From the NCBI RefSeq assembly GCF_004798865.1, contig NW_025336416.1, positions 1 through 64,000 on the forward strand: 64,000 nt of DNA, read 5' to 3'. The notes under the pieces were generated by a model. That model was not told the origin of the DNA and did no database searches. It saw nothing but the letters and a program-made list of their open reading frames with translations. Both the position numbers and the translations under genes were made by a program. Below, in pieces: positions 33,060-44,470 of this stretch (positions within the stretch are counted from its first letter, which is position 1; the number at the start of each line of letters is the position of its first letter). The stretch is from Varanus komodoensis. Taxonomy: Eukaryota > Chordata > Lepidosauria > Squamata > Varanidae.

Positions 33060-33365
33060 AGGCGGGTGGGGGGGTATCCTTTCGCTGTTCAGGGGTGGGG
33101 TCTGACCAGGGCGGGCGCCCCTTACCTTGAACGACACGCCCTTCCTCCGTGGGGGAGAGCCGTTGCCCCCCATCCCCGCGCCGGAGGAAGGCGTGCGGGG
33201 CCGTGCGGGTGTGTGTCATAAGGGGGCTGCGGGGAGGCTAAGAATTATATATAGGGACGTTTGTAGGGCTGGGGGGGGGATGCAGAGGGAGGCTTCCGTG
33301 CATGTATAGGGTGTGTGTGTTGGGGGGGGGCGAGATAGGAGGTAAAGGGGTGTCTCCCGGGACTT
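33060..33365 (+). other. G-run cluster just after exon 1
   Basis: Runs of four to nine G occur on the plus strand (GGCGGGTGGGGGGGT, GGGGTGGGG, GGGCTGGGGGGGG, GTTGGGGGGGGGC), which could form G-quadruplexes. G is much commoner than C on the plus strand here. This skew is usual for the non-template strand after CpG-island starts, in line with plus-strand transcription. Confidence 0.6.
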
Positions 33366-33369
33366 TGAA

Positions 33370-36345
33370 TGGAGGTGGCCCATGGAGGGAGGAAAATTGT
33401 GCATTTGTTCCAGGAAACAAGCATCTCAATATACGGTTAATTTATGTTGTCTTTGCTTTGCTGTTTTTGCCCCTTGTTTTTAAGCAGAAAGGGATGCCTT
33501 GTGTGTTCAAGCATCCCCACTCCTTCACTTTGGGTATTTGTTCTGGCAACATCTTGGGATCTTAAAAAATAAGGGAAAGAAATGAAATCAAGTCACTTCC
33601 CTCTGCTGTACAAAAGGAGAGAGAGGAAATGAGGCTGCCTAAAAATAATAACCCTTCCTTTGGATCACCCCCACGTCCATTCCGGCTTTCTGAGTAGTGT
33701 GCAAAGTGATGTGGGAAGAGAGAACTGCAGAGCTAGCAGGGAATTCAGTGTATACATAAAGGCTTGGGTGTCTCTCTAGAGTTTTCCTGTTTGGAAGTAT
33801 AGCTTGTGAAAAAGTAAACAAAAGGGGAGGGCTGGTGTAGCCCTTTTATTTGCAATGAGTATCTAGGTGAAGTACATAAAATGCCCTCATTGCCATCCTG
33901 AGTTGTAAATCAGTGTGTGCCTCTACACTCAGAGAGAGTGTGATGAAGAAAGAAAAGGGAAGTGGTTGAGGTTTCTTTCTTGTGTGTTCATCTTTTTCCC
34001 GAAGTCACTTTCTGGTCTTTTGATCCACAGGAGAACATTTTGTGATAATAATGTATCATTCACTCCAGACTTCCTTTGAAAGTGTTTAAGGAGGAAGTGT
34101 TCTGAATTTAATGTAAAGGGAGCAAAATGCCTAGTTGAGACAAGTACATTGACAAATAGCTTTATTTCAGGTTCATGCAAATATAGATTAAAAGATATCC
34201 TGAGCACTGTATGTTTTCTGTACCCCAGTCTGTTATAGTCCTTTTTGGTTAATGTTTAAATGCTTTATTGATTTTGCGTTGTGATTTCTGTTGATTAATA
34301 TTCCTGATGTACATACTTACAGAGTTTGTGGAGTAGACAGTTTAAAATTGAAGTAAAGTTTTATTGAAATTATGGTCTCTTCCCTGCTGCCCCCAAGAGA
34401 CTAAGTCTTTTGTGCAGCTAGGTTAGTATTGTACTAAAATAAAGATGGTTGCAGAGAGTTTAGCTGAAACTAGAAAATTTGCCAGTTGTGATTTACAGAG
34501 TGCATTGTTCCTTATGAACATCAGTACTGCAAACTTTCCACTCCCCTTCCCCACCCCCACATCTGGAAGTGGTTAGTTTTGATTCTCTTCCCCCCACCCT
34601 TTCCTTGAATGACAATCTCTACGTACATGAAATTACTGTGCTTATAAACTGACCACTTAATCTGCCTTCCCCAGTCAGATACTAAATGTATCAGGCTACA
34701 TGCTTGATGATCATGATGGGAATTGTAGTGAAAAGGTGACTTAATACCAAGGGAGCAAAATAGGTAACATATTACTTAATATTTCCACCCTTGCATGTAG
34801 GTTTCATTTCTGCTTTACTGGCTGCTGAGAAAGAACGAAGTCTTCTCCCTCCATTTTTCCTCATCCTTGTTAAGTATGTAAGTGGAGCTGGGATGTGAAC
34901 CCAGGTGCCTTGGATCAAGTCGCTCACCACTCTTGGCCTCGGCATTAATGGTACAGAGACTGCATATGCAACTGAAGTGACAACACTGGTCACCATTGTG
35001 TATAAGCATTTTTTAAATAGTATCAGTTTGCTGGTTCAGGGTCCTGAGACACAAGGAATGATCTGTGGAGTTAGAGTTTTGTAACTGGGTGCCATTGTTT
35101 CTGTGCAGCAACATCTATGCCACTTTTCTTTTAGATTTAAGGCAGCATACAGCATTGAAAATGAACAAAATGCACCCAGTAAAGACGTATTGTAAGAACC
35201 CAACTAGTCATTGATAAATGTAGAGTTGCATAGCAATGAATAAAGGTTAAGAGAGGATTCATTTAAAAGTACCCCACTCTCAAAACTGAAAATGTCTGTA
35301 CTTCCCTTTGAGAAGATCAAACAGTGCCAGACACCATTGGGTTTTTAATTAACCAGAAAAGGGAATTGTGGCATTTGTCACTTTCTCACTGCTATGATGT
35401 CGCCAAGAACTGCACCTGCTGAAATTCCCATTTTTACACAATTATTAAGTGCTTAAGAGCCCCTGTTGTTGATTGCATCTGGTTACCCTAGTCCTATTTC
35501 CAGTAGTGATGTAATCATATCCTGTTTTTCAAGTAAATGGCATGGTATTAAGAGCTTATTCTCATGTAAATGAAAAAAATGAAATAACAATATCTAATTT
35601 TATGATGACAAATCAGAAGAGATCAGCTTCTAGGAAGCTATTCAATTTGTAGAGGTAACAGTCATTTTAGTGACTACAGATTAAAACTGCTATTTTTGTT
35701 TTGATAGTGATATGTTCAAACATTCTAGGAAGTTGAAAATCTTTATAAAACATTATTTGCTTGACTGTTGCAAGGATCTCAGGAAAGTATTAGTGTCTCT
35801 AAAATCATTTAAATATATTTGTGTCGTGGTGCTTACAGATGGGAGGTAACAGGATGTAACAGCTTGTTTTATATCACAAGGGGTTTGTAGATATGCTTCC
35901 CCCCAAATATAACATCAATTTGTAGTCTGAGAGGTGGTACAGGTGATAGTGATTGATTGTGGTTTGAGAAGTGTAATTTCATAATTTTCTCCAAAAAATA
36001 AAATAAGGAAACAAACAGGGAACAACTTTTTGGTGCTTCTTATCTTTGGAACTAGATATAAATTTATGCTTGCCAGTTTCTGATTATACAGTAATTCTTA
36101 TATTGTTGCTACTAATTTTCATTGGATTAATTTGGAGAATAGGATACACTATTAAGCATAGACTAGTAAAACACTCTGCATATCAAAATTAATGTTTGTA
36201 CATTATTCAAGCTAAAGTGTATTTATGATATAGGAGATCATGAAAATTGGTATATATTGGTGAAGAGGTACCAGGTTGCAGGGAGACAATTAAATGACTT
36301 GTAATCTGTTTTCAAAGTTAATGTTTGGGTTAGGATAGCCTGTGG
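33370..36345. other. Unassigned intronic sequence, about 3 kb
   Basis: The stretch is AT-rich and unique-looking. No repeat is confidently placed. A diverged antisense SINE-like text (GTGAACCCAGGTGCCTTGG) lies near 34896. No coding exon is recognised. Confidence 0.45.
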
Positions 36346-36349
36346 TTAT

Positions 36350-36850
36350 CTGAACAGAGGTTGAAAAGCATTGATCCTAATATAAAATTCTGTGAGACCT
36401 CACTATTTACATCCCTCCATTTGGAAAATGTATCATTTATTCTTGTTCTCTGCTTTCTGTTCTTTAACCAATTAGCAATCCATAAGAGAACATCCTCTCT
36501 TATGCCAAGGCTGATCAGATATCTTCAGTTGAAGGGCTTAGTCAAAACACTTTTGGAAGTTCAAGTAAACACTTTCTAACAGATCACCCCTGTCTGTATG
36601 CTTGTTGACATTCCCAAAGGACTATCAGAGGATAGTGAGAGAGGATTCATCTCTATAGAAGCCATGTGAATTTTTATTCAGTCGGGTTGTCCTTCTTTAT
36701 GCTTACTATTTTTATCCTTAATAATGCTATCAACCATTTTACCTGGAAGAGACATTAAACTGACTGGCCTGTAATTTCCTGCATCCCCTGGTCCCTTTTA
36801 AAAAAAATAAAAATGGGCAATTCAGTCATCTTAGAGAGATGTTATATATT
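36350..36850 (-). mobile_element. CR1-type LINE, RT region, antisense
   Basis: On the minus strand the bases near 36730-36775 translate to NYRPVSLMSLPGKMVD, a reverse-transcriptase text of the CR1 type. Downstream on that strand, GIREDVLLWIANWLKNRKQ and TSEV-like text follow. Stops break it. It appears to be an internal fragment with no 3' tail. Confidence 0.7.
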
Positions 36851-37020
36851 TTTGTTTAAAAGATAAGCAGCTGTACTGTTTAAGAACCTCAGGATGGACA
36901 CCTACATTAAAAACCTGTATAATTTTCTTGTATGTTCCTCTGCATTCAGACAGTGCAACGTATTTTCTTGTATTTTTTAGTTGTACAATCACATTAAAAT
37001 TTAATAGCTCTTGCTGGAGA

Positions 37021-37440
37021 AATTTATTTATTTATTTAAAACTTTTGTATCATGTCCACCACTGATGTTTCAGGATGGCTTACAAAAAGGAACAAACAAA
37101 ATTGCAAGACAAAACAAAGACAGCATCCAGCAAGTCAAGGTTTAAAAACCCCAATTAAAACAACTAAACATAAAAATAATGGGAAAATAAAAAGTTTTTC
37201 ACCTGACGCCGAAAAGAACAAAGTGTCGGCACCAGGTGAACCTCTCTGGGGAGCGTATTCCATAGATGGGGTGCTACCGCAGAGAAGGCCCTCCTCTGGG
37301 CAACAACCCTCCTGATCTTGAAGGAGGGCTCCCGGAGGAGGGCCTCAAGGGGCGGGAGGGCACATCGGGAAGAAGGCTGTCCTTCAGGAGGATCTTTCAA
37401 TGTTTTCCGCATCAAAAGAGCTTTTCATTCTTTCACTAGA
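37021..37440 (-). mobile_element. L2-type LINE C-terminus and 3' tail, antisense
   Basis: The T-rich tail (TTTATTTATTTATTTAAAAC) is at the left. The minus-strand frame 37415-37164 reads RRAFSAVAPHLWNTLPREV, then HLVPTLCSFRRQVKNFLF. This is the L2-clade signature near the end of ORF2. The frame is open over 83 residues, so this copy is among the youngest L2 pieces here. Confidence 0.75.
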
Positions 37441-37444
37441 ACTA

Positions 37445-37999
37445 GCAACAGACTAGACTAGTTGCAAAAAACCTTGCAACACATGGGTTTGAAAGACCAG
37501 GACTAAAGTTTCTGCTCTGCTTCCCTTTGTTGTAAAAATCTGTGCTTGGGAAAATGCTGTGAGTTTTCATCTCTCAGCAGTGAGGTGTTGCATTAAAACC
37601 TTTCTATCAGCAATAGAAAGAAGATTGGGAAGTGATAGGAACACATCAATCTTCTCTGTTTCTTGGGTAGAGGGGAAGGGAGTGAGTTTTCCCAGAATTC
37701 ACTCCTTTTACTTCAAATGTTAAGCTGAAAGTCTTGATTAAATTAATGGAAATTAGTGCCTGGCTCCTTCTCTTTCTTTGAGGAAATCTTTGTTTTATCC
37801 TCTGGATTTCAGTCAAGAGAGGCAGTGCTGCAGTGCATTGCTTATTGGTCAGACAAATACCAGAAATCCTCTTTTTCCTCAGAACAGTTGCTCCTAAAGT
37901 TAGAGTGATGCTACTGTTTCTTGCCTTCAACATATTGCATGGCCTGGCTTTTTTGCTTATCATGCCTTTCCTTTTGTTGGAGCTTAATATTTAAAACTA
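37445..37999. other. Unassigned intronic sequence
   Basis: Nothing recognised. A 105-residue minus frame (37646-37963) has no identifiable domain. Confidence 0.4.
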
Positions 38000-38000
38000 A

Positions 38001-38757
38001 TACAGTGGCACCTTGGATCATGAACTTAATTTGTTCCACGATTCTGGTCACAATCCAAATTGGTCATGAACCAAGTCAAATTTCCCCATAAGGTTCAATG
38101 TAAGTAAATAAGGTTAATCTGTTCTGACCCCTAAGAATGTGGTTGCAAACTGATTTTGGTTGTGAACCAAGTCAGATTGCCCATAGGGTTCAATGTGAAT
38201 AAGGTTAATCAGTTCTGTAAATATTTTTTTAATCACAAACATTTGAAACAAAGAACAACAAAGTACAGTAGAGAGCACTAACCTAGGTAGTGGGGAGGTT
38301 ATTGTTTGGAGGGAGAGCTCCCCTTCATGAGGACATCGGGGAGATCTTCTTTAGGGGTTTCCTCTCTTTGTCTCTTAACTGCAGGGTCAATTTTGGCAAA
38401 AAATCTGCACATTCTGGTCACTTTCATTACTGCTCTACACGTTCTTTTTACCACCATGCTTGCTCTGCACTTTATTTGGAGCCATTATTCAATATTATTA
38501 TTGAATAATATTTTACAGTACTGTATGTGCTAAAAAGCACACAAAAAAGCTTCACAGCAAGTGACCACAGGTCTGTCTGCAACTGCAAGCAGGGAAGATG
38601 GGCGCAAATGCGATTGTGTTTGTGCAAGAACATGGCTGCGATTGTGGTCATCACCCGATGCGGAGTTCACAAATGGAGGCAAAACTTTTCCAAACTTTTT
38701 GTTCGTGAACCGATTTGGTCGGGAACTGAGGCGTTCATGAACCGAGGTACCACTGTA
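38001..38757. mobile_element. Mariner-like MITE (family 1), TA-flanked
   Basis: CAGTGGCACCTTGGATCATG at the left and CATGAACCGAGGTACCACTG at the right are inverted repeats. TA flanks both sides (38001-38002 and 38756-38757). The body has no transposase-like frame. An internal text, CCCATAAGGTTCAATGTAAG, recurs once as CCCATAGGGTTCAATGTGAA. It is the same family as 41430-41937, in opposite orientation. Confidence 0.8.
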
Positions 38758-38759
38758 TA

Positions 38760-41330
38760 TTCAAAAGTATTTGAAGTTTCAGGGTTGGGATGGGTTGGAC
38801 TCATTTTTCCTGATTTGGGGATCATGTGAATTCCCATTCATCTTGATGGGAACTAGTTTGATGCAAAATAAATGGAAATTATCACATAAGTCTAATTCCA
38901 AGACCTGTTGTGACGGCAGTAAGGTTTTAAACGTACAGAGTAGACTGTTAGGTGAAAGTGTGATACAAATTTCATAGCTGTACAGTAACAAATTGGAATC
39001 TTTTCCATCATTTTCCTTTTTAATTAGTGCCCTGTAGGAGAAGTTACAGAACTAATATTTTCTAATATTAGAAAGACATGTTCCAAAGGAGTTTGCCTTT
39101 ACAGACTAGCAACTATTCTTCCAGAAAGTTAGACCTTGGGCCTTAGGTATTCAGTCCCATGCACTCTAGCTGTGTAAAGTAGCGTAGACAGCTTTGTGGA
39201 GGAAATGTGGTGAGCCCCTACCCTTTGGCTTCCTAAATCAGCAGTAGGTATTGTGACTGAGAGACTGCAACATATTATCTTAATGGTGATATGTAGTTGC
39301 TTTTGAAATGCTAAGATGGATTGATTCAACTGATTTCTTTTTCTTTTTTCTTTTTAAATCTCATTTTATGGAAGAAAGTTGAATAGAAATTGCAGTATGC
39401 TTCACCTTTTCTATATATGAGTTAACTTTAATGTGGCTCACTTGTTTGTTTCTCGTGTGTGTATATAATGCATTCAGATTCAATATGCTCTTTTAATAAG
39501 GCACTAGCCTTTAGAGTTATATGAGAGTCTTGAAAAAATTCTGAGATGCAAAGATTGAAATAAAGGAGGCAGAGGACTACTGTATATCCTTAAATGCAAA
39601 TCTAAGTTTTCATGTTTCTTGCCATGAGAAAATATATGATCCACAGAATAAAGGCTAGAAAATGGAATGGAATGAATGAAAAGATGAACAAATATCCAGG
39701 AGAAGCTTGGCAAGTTAAGGTGTATGAATAGGGTTATGTATGCTGTAATCCTGAGTGCTGGTGCAAAGTCTATTCGCTAGTTGAAGGCTGTGTTCCTCCT
39801 TGTGCAAAGTGCATAGCATGAGAAAAGTTTGCCCAAGTGATAATTCCATTATTGCAAGATGTTCTACCACACTTTCCATAAACAGTTCTACAAATACCCT
39901 TTCAGACTAGTTGTAGGGTGTACTCTAGCCTTGTGTTTCTTTGTGTCACTCTTGCTTTTTAAGTGTCTAAGTTAATAGTATGCACAATGTTTATCCAGAG
40001 ACTGTAAGGTTGTGAGAAGGTCTGATGGGCTAGATGGGCCTTTACACTGAAATGGCATGTCACTTGTGGAATGTCTTCTGATAGTGCAACAGTTGATAGT
40101 TGTCCACCTGTGCTTTTTCTGCTAGTATTTTATCAGATGCAAACTATGGTGGCCTGCAGAAAAGGAGCACATTTCTTTAGATGATTAATAAGTTTGTTGC
40201 TTTAAATCTGAATAAAGTAGCTGGAAATTAAGTCAATTTTTTTTATTAACCTGCACTTTTTCAAAACAATGTATGATGGTTAGCCATAAGAGAGTAAGGT
40301 GTTAGTGGAAAATATTGATATGAGTTCAAATTTCCATGAAGCACTCTGCTGTGAAACACATAGGCTACATTACTACCTCTCAGTCCAATCTGTTTCATTT
40401 AAAATATTTATATCCTTTTTGCCTGAGAATAGACCCCCAAGGCATCTGGCAATATGTGAAAATTAAAACATAGTAAGATTCTCAGTGATCTAAAATATCT
40501 GCTCCCTAACCCTCAGGTGGTATAGCTGTAGTTATTTCAATTACTGCTCTCTAGATTATAAGAGTAAAGTAAAATAGTTTTTTGTTCCCTGTTCTGTAGG
40601 CAAAGTGGGGTAGAGATATGATAAACAAAGGCAATGTCAATTGGCTGATAAATGACTCATTGTTCCCAGTAACAGTTCAGGATGTCAGTCAGGACCTGTG
40701 TTTCTTCAAGTATAGGGAAGTTGATAACACGTAAAATCTCTTGGCAAATAAACCTGCTAAATTTACTCACAGTTTGGAATTTACTAGAAACATGGTGGGT
40801 TTCTTCTTTGCCCACAAGCCTGAATATGTCTTATGACTGATGCTGTACCCATAACCTCTGAAAGTTCACTTCCCTGAGATATCTCCCGGCAGTTAGGGTG
40901 AATCTTTTGGCTTGCTACCACTTAAAAAATATGGATGGAAATTAGTGCAACATTTTTTAAAATGCTTGTAAAATCTAAAAGTCCATGTATGTGATATTTC
41001 TTTCTCACCCTTTTCATATGTGCTGTAAGGAACTGTAATTTTAGCAGACATGTAGCTGAAGTTTGTCGTGGAGTTTTCATCAGTGTTTGCTTTTTCTTTT
41101 AATACTCTGAGCTCATGGGCTTGGGTGAGGAATACTTTTAAATATATGAGCTTCCATTTCAGAAGGTAGTGTTCTCATTTTGAACTGATTTTGTGAAATT
41201 TGAAACAGCAATCCAGTTTGAAAGGTCAGTTGCGGCTTCATAAACAATATTTTCATTAAGACCAAAGCTAGATTTGCTGGTACTTTGTAGGTTCAAATTT
41301 GGCCCAAACTGGTAGAAGTCATTTTTGGCT
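38760..41330. other. Unassigned intronic sequence, about 2.5 kb
   Basis: AT-rich, with no gene. A short antisense LINE tail-like text (ATATTTATATCCTTTTTGCC) is at 40405. No other repeat was placed. Confidence 0.45.
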
Positions 41331-41429
41331 ACCACTGCCATAATTCCTTTCCATAAATAGGGTAAAGTCAGGAAGAACATAAGCAAGTATGAAATAATGC
41401 ATGCTGAGGCAAAACATCCCAAATTCAAG

Positions 41430-41937
41430 TACAGTGGTACCTCGGCTCACAAATGGCTCAGTTCACGACCAAATTGGGTCATTAACAGACATTTCAGAAA
41501 AAAATTGCCTCAGGTCACGAACTCCTCATTGGGTGATGATCACGATCGTGCCTGTCTTCCCTGCACGGGTGCGATCGCGGTTGTGCTGGGGTGGGGGGAG
41601 ATGGCCATGATTTTGCTTGGGGGGCAGATGGCCACCATCGTGCCCATCTTCCCTGTCTGAGCACGCCCGCACCCACTCCCATCTATGGCCGCGATCATGG
41701 TTGCGCTTGGGTAGGGAAGACAGGCGGTCTTACTCGGGGGAGCGGGAAGAAATAGCTGCAATCTTTGTTGTTCTTTGTTACTTTGTTTCATATTTTTGTG
41801 ATTAAAAAATGGTTACAGAATGGATTAATCTTATTTACATTGAACCTTATGGGGAAATTTGACTTGGCTCATGACCAATTTGGGTCACAACCAGAGACGT
41901 GGAATGGATTAAGTGCGTGAGCCAAGGTACCACTGTA
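41430..41937. mobile_element. Mariner-like MITE (family 1), inside CR1
   Basis: Left end CAGTGGTACCTCGGCTCAC and right end GTGAGCCAAGGTACCACTG are inverted repeats with TA at both borders. The right half (TATGGGGAAATTTGACTTGG) is the reverse complement of the left part of 38001-38757. The central part (41520-41760) has many CpG and two palindromes, CACGATCGTG (41541) and GCGATCGC (41571). Confidence 0.85.
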
Positions 41938-41976
41938 TAGTAGGCTGATGGGATCAGAGCTAGCAGTCACTGATTA

Positions 41977-42220
41977 AGAGCCAGTGTGGTGTAGTGGTTA
42001 AGAGCATGGGACTGGGACTCAGGCGATCTGGGTTCTAATCCCCGCTCGGCCATGGAGTGAGCCAACTGGGTGACTTTGGGCCAGTCACGGACTCTCAGCC
42101 CAACCTACCTCACAGGGTTGTTGTTGTGGGGATAAGATGGAGGAGGAGAATGAGTAAGCTGCCTTGAGTCCTTTGTAAGAAAAAGGCAGGATATAAATCA
42201 AAAAAAAGAAAAAGAAAGAA
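41977..42220 (+). mobile_element. tRNA-headed SINE, inside CR1
   Basis: GAGCCAGTGTGGTGTAGTGG, GGTTCTAATCCCCGCTCGG, GACTTTGGGCCAGTCACGG and AAAGGCAGGATATAAATCAA match the reference SINE. An A-rich tail precedes the resumption of CR1 text. It is later than the CR1 it interrupts. Confidence 0.88.
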
Positions 42221-42689
42221 AGGAATCTTGGGGCAATGGTGGACAACTCAATGAAATGTTCAACCTAGTGCACAGCTGCAGTGAGAAAGGTAAACAGCAT
42301 GTTAGGCATATTCAAGACAGATAAAAGGTACTTTTCATGCAGCACATAGTTAAACTATGGAATTCATAGTTTAAGTGTGGGAAGTGGTAATAGCTACTAA
42401 TTTCAATGGCTTTAAAGGGGGATTGGGAAAATTTATGGGGGAGGAAGGCATCAGTGACTACTAGCCTTGCTGGCTTTGTGCTACCTTGACAGATTTGGTA
42501 TGCCTGTGTACTCCAGTTTCTGAGGAGCTTGGGCATGCAAAGGATTTGTACCCATCTTACTTATGCATTTTCTTAGGCAGTTGGCTTGCCACCATGTGAA
42601 TAATGTGCAATACTGGATGTGATGTTCTCAAATGTTCTTATGTTCTAATCTCTCCTTCCAAGTGGCAGCCCTTGTTCTTCTCAGTGAGT

Positions 42690-43030
42690 GTAGCCCTGTC
42701 CAAATTCAGTTGTACCCCACAATCCAGATAAGCCAGTTTCCCTGCCAATAGCACCTCCATCCTCTTCAGTAGTATTTGATTACCATATTGGAGATACTAA
42801 ATAGTGAGCCTCCAGATGATTCTTTTCTAGTTTCACAGAAAGGTGCTAAACAGCATGAGGGAAGAGACAGACTCTTGTGATACCTCAAATGCCAGATGCA
42901 TTGGGGTCAGAACACAGGTTCCCAAGAACTGCCTTCTGGGGTCACCTCCTCAGGAAGGACTGTAACCATCTCAATGCCATGTCTCTTAAGTCCTATCCAG
43001 AAGTATACTATAATCAGTGGTAGGGATATG
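42690..43030 (-). mobile_element. L2-type LINE, RT region, antisense
   Basis: CAAGAACTGCCTTCTGGGGT, CAGGAAGGACTGTAACCATC, TCAATGCCATGTCTCTTAAG and AGAAGTATACTATAATCAGT agree with the antisense of an upstream L2 ORF2 region. It carries no 3' tail. It is probably separate from the 43525 copy, whose 3' tail lies at its left end. Confidence 0.5.
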
Positions 43031-43046
43031 TGAAGAATCTATCTAG

Positions 43047-43491
43047 GGGTGGCAGTTTGTTGGATTCCTTGGGCTCGGAGACCAAGCTCTTGGTAAGAAT
43101 GCCCAGCTTTCAAACGATACTTGCCAGGAACTAAGCACCTTGTGCCACATGAACAGTGTCTCCCTCATGCGCCAGAAGCAGCTGCTGTTTGAACAGCTGC
43201 GACTGATACTTAAGAAGGCTGGTTACAAGGATCCCTCTCCCTTTTCTGCTGGATCTAATGCAAAATTAAGTTGTTGGTTGTGCAATGGGGGGTCTGCAAG
43301 TGTTCATGGATGTCCTGTTTGCTTGGCTTGCTTTGGAAGATGCAAGAGGAAGCTTGTCAATGCTTGGAGGGATGGATTCTGATAGAGTTCATCCTCACTG
43401 TGCCAGCAACCAGATTGGATTGGACCAAAATGTGCATGCTAGATTGGTGGCACTGGCTGTACCAACAGCATGCATAAGAACAGAAGGCTAA
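43047..43491 (+). pseudogene. Coding-like stretch, possible retropseudogene, unidentified
   Basis: One plus frame is open from 43047 to about 43260. It reads WQFVGFLGLGDQALGKNAQ, then ELSTLCHMNSVSLMRQKQ, LLFEQLRLILKKAGYKD and PSPFSAGSNAKL, which looks like genuine helical protein rather than chance text. A second frame, offset by one, continues from 43285 to 43491 (LQVFMDVLFAWLALEDARG). It is GC-richer than its flanks and lies between two L2 fragments. There are no obvious flanking splice sites and no poly-A tail. I cannot name the parent protein. It could be a frameshifted retrocopy or an unusual transposon ORF. Confidence 0.4.
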
Positions 43492-43524
43492 ATACAGGGT
43501 CCAGGGTCTCACCAGCATTCATTC

Positions 43525-44470
43525 TTATATTGATATTAATATATACATGTTAATAATGATTTCATTTTTGTACTGCCCCACATCCAAAGCTCCTTGGGCA
43601 ATTTACACAATCCATAAAACAAAGGATAAAATATGATTAAAATGCCAGAAAAACCTTAAAAAGTTTAAAACAACTTAAAGCAGTTGATAAAAAGAAACAA
43701 TACAAAGAGTAATAAAGAGTGACTGCAAAACTTGGTGATACCCCTCAAGCTCCTGAGTAAGTACTTAAAAGAAAAGAAGGGCCATCTAAGCCTATTGCTG
43801 AAAAGATAACGGATTGGGTGTCAGTCAGGCTAGAGTGGAGAGGTTATTCCAAAGATGGGGGGCTGCCACTGAGAAAGCCCTCTCTCTAATTGCCATACTT
43901 CATATTTCCCTCAGAGTTGGCATTCTGAGGAAGGCCCCAGAGGTTGAGTGTAGTGTCCCAATTGTGAATGGTTGGGAGAGGTGCTCTACCATGTATTGTG
44001 GTCCATAAGCCATATAGGGCTTTATAGTTTAAAACTGACACCTTGAATTAGGACTGGAAGCATACAGTCTGCCAATGCAAATAGGCCAGAACCGGTCTTA
44101 CGTGTTCAGAACTTTGGATACCAGACATAAACCTGGCTGCTTCATTCTGCATCAGCTGTAGCTTCTGAACCATCTTCAAGGGCATTGCAGTAATCTAGAG
44201 GCTACCCGAGCATTAATTACTGAAGCCAGATTATCTATTTCCAGGTAGGGGCAAAACCTTTTTGGCTAAGGGGGCAGAATATAAATCAAATGCATAAATA
44301 CATGGTAGAGCTGCACCATCAGCCGAAGCTGGTAGAAGACATCCTGAGCCACCAATGCCACCTGAGCCTCAAGTGACAAAGATGGATCAAGGAGCACCCC
44401 CAAGCAAGGGGCTGTAAGGGGACTATTCCCCTGCTCCAGCCTGAACTGCATCTGAGTTCCATAATCCTAG
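43525..44470 (-). mobile_element. L2-type LINE, 3' half, antisense
   Basis: The left end (TAATAATGATTTCATTTTTG, GTACTGCCCCACATCCAAAG) is the antisense 3' tail. AGGTTATTCCAAAGATGGGG (C-terminal LWN region), TTATAGTTTAAAACTGACAC, CTTCTGAACCATCTTCAAGG and CTCAAGTGACAAAGATGGAT follow in the order known for L2 antisense copies. It is the most complete L2 in the window, with many stops. Confidence 0.75.

Larger units (their letters stand above)
32330..33270 (+). promoter_or_regulatory. CpG island promoter of an unnamed host gene
   Basis: About 900 bases are dense in CpG and G+C, in sharp contrast with the AT-rich flanks. There is no TATA box at a plausible position. Several GC boxes (GGGCGGG at 32546 and 32562, CCGCCCCTCCCCTCC at 32578) occur. 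The island ends in a G-rich stretch on the plus strand. Most such islands in vertebrates are ubiquitous or developmental promoters. The gene cannot be named from this window. Confidence 0.85.
41345..42650 (+). mobile_element. CR1-type LINE, with MITE and SINE inside
   Basis: The CR1 text runs in order through the gaps: GCATGCTGAGGCAAAACATC and CCAAATTCAAG, then (after a MITE) GGCTGATGGGATCAGAGCTA and CAGTCACTGA. After a SINE it continues with GGAATCTTGGGGCAATGGTG and GCAGCACATAGTTAAACTAT. It ends with AATACTGGATGTGATGTTCT, the usual end. An internal part around 42300 is missing. The pieces share one plus-strand order, so they are one copy. Confidence 0.75.

Noticed and set aside
32193-33219. 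Long GC-rich frames on both strands of the CpG island (up to 273 residues)
   Set aside because: GC-rich DNA has few stop codons; Arg/Ala/Pro text in all frames argues against coding except perhaps the part listed from 32675.
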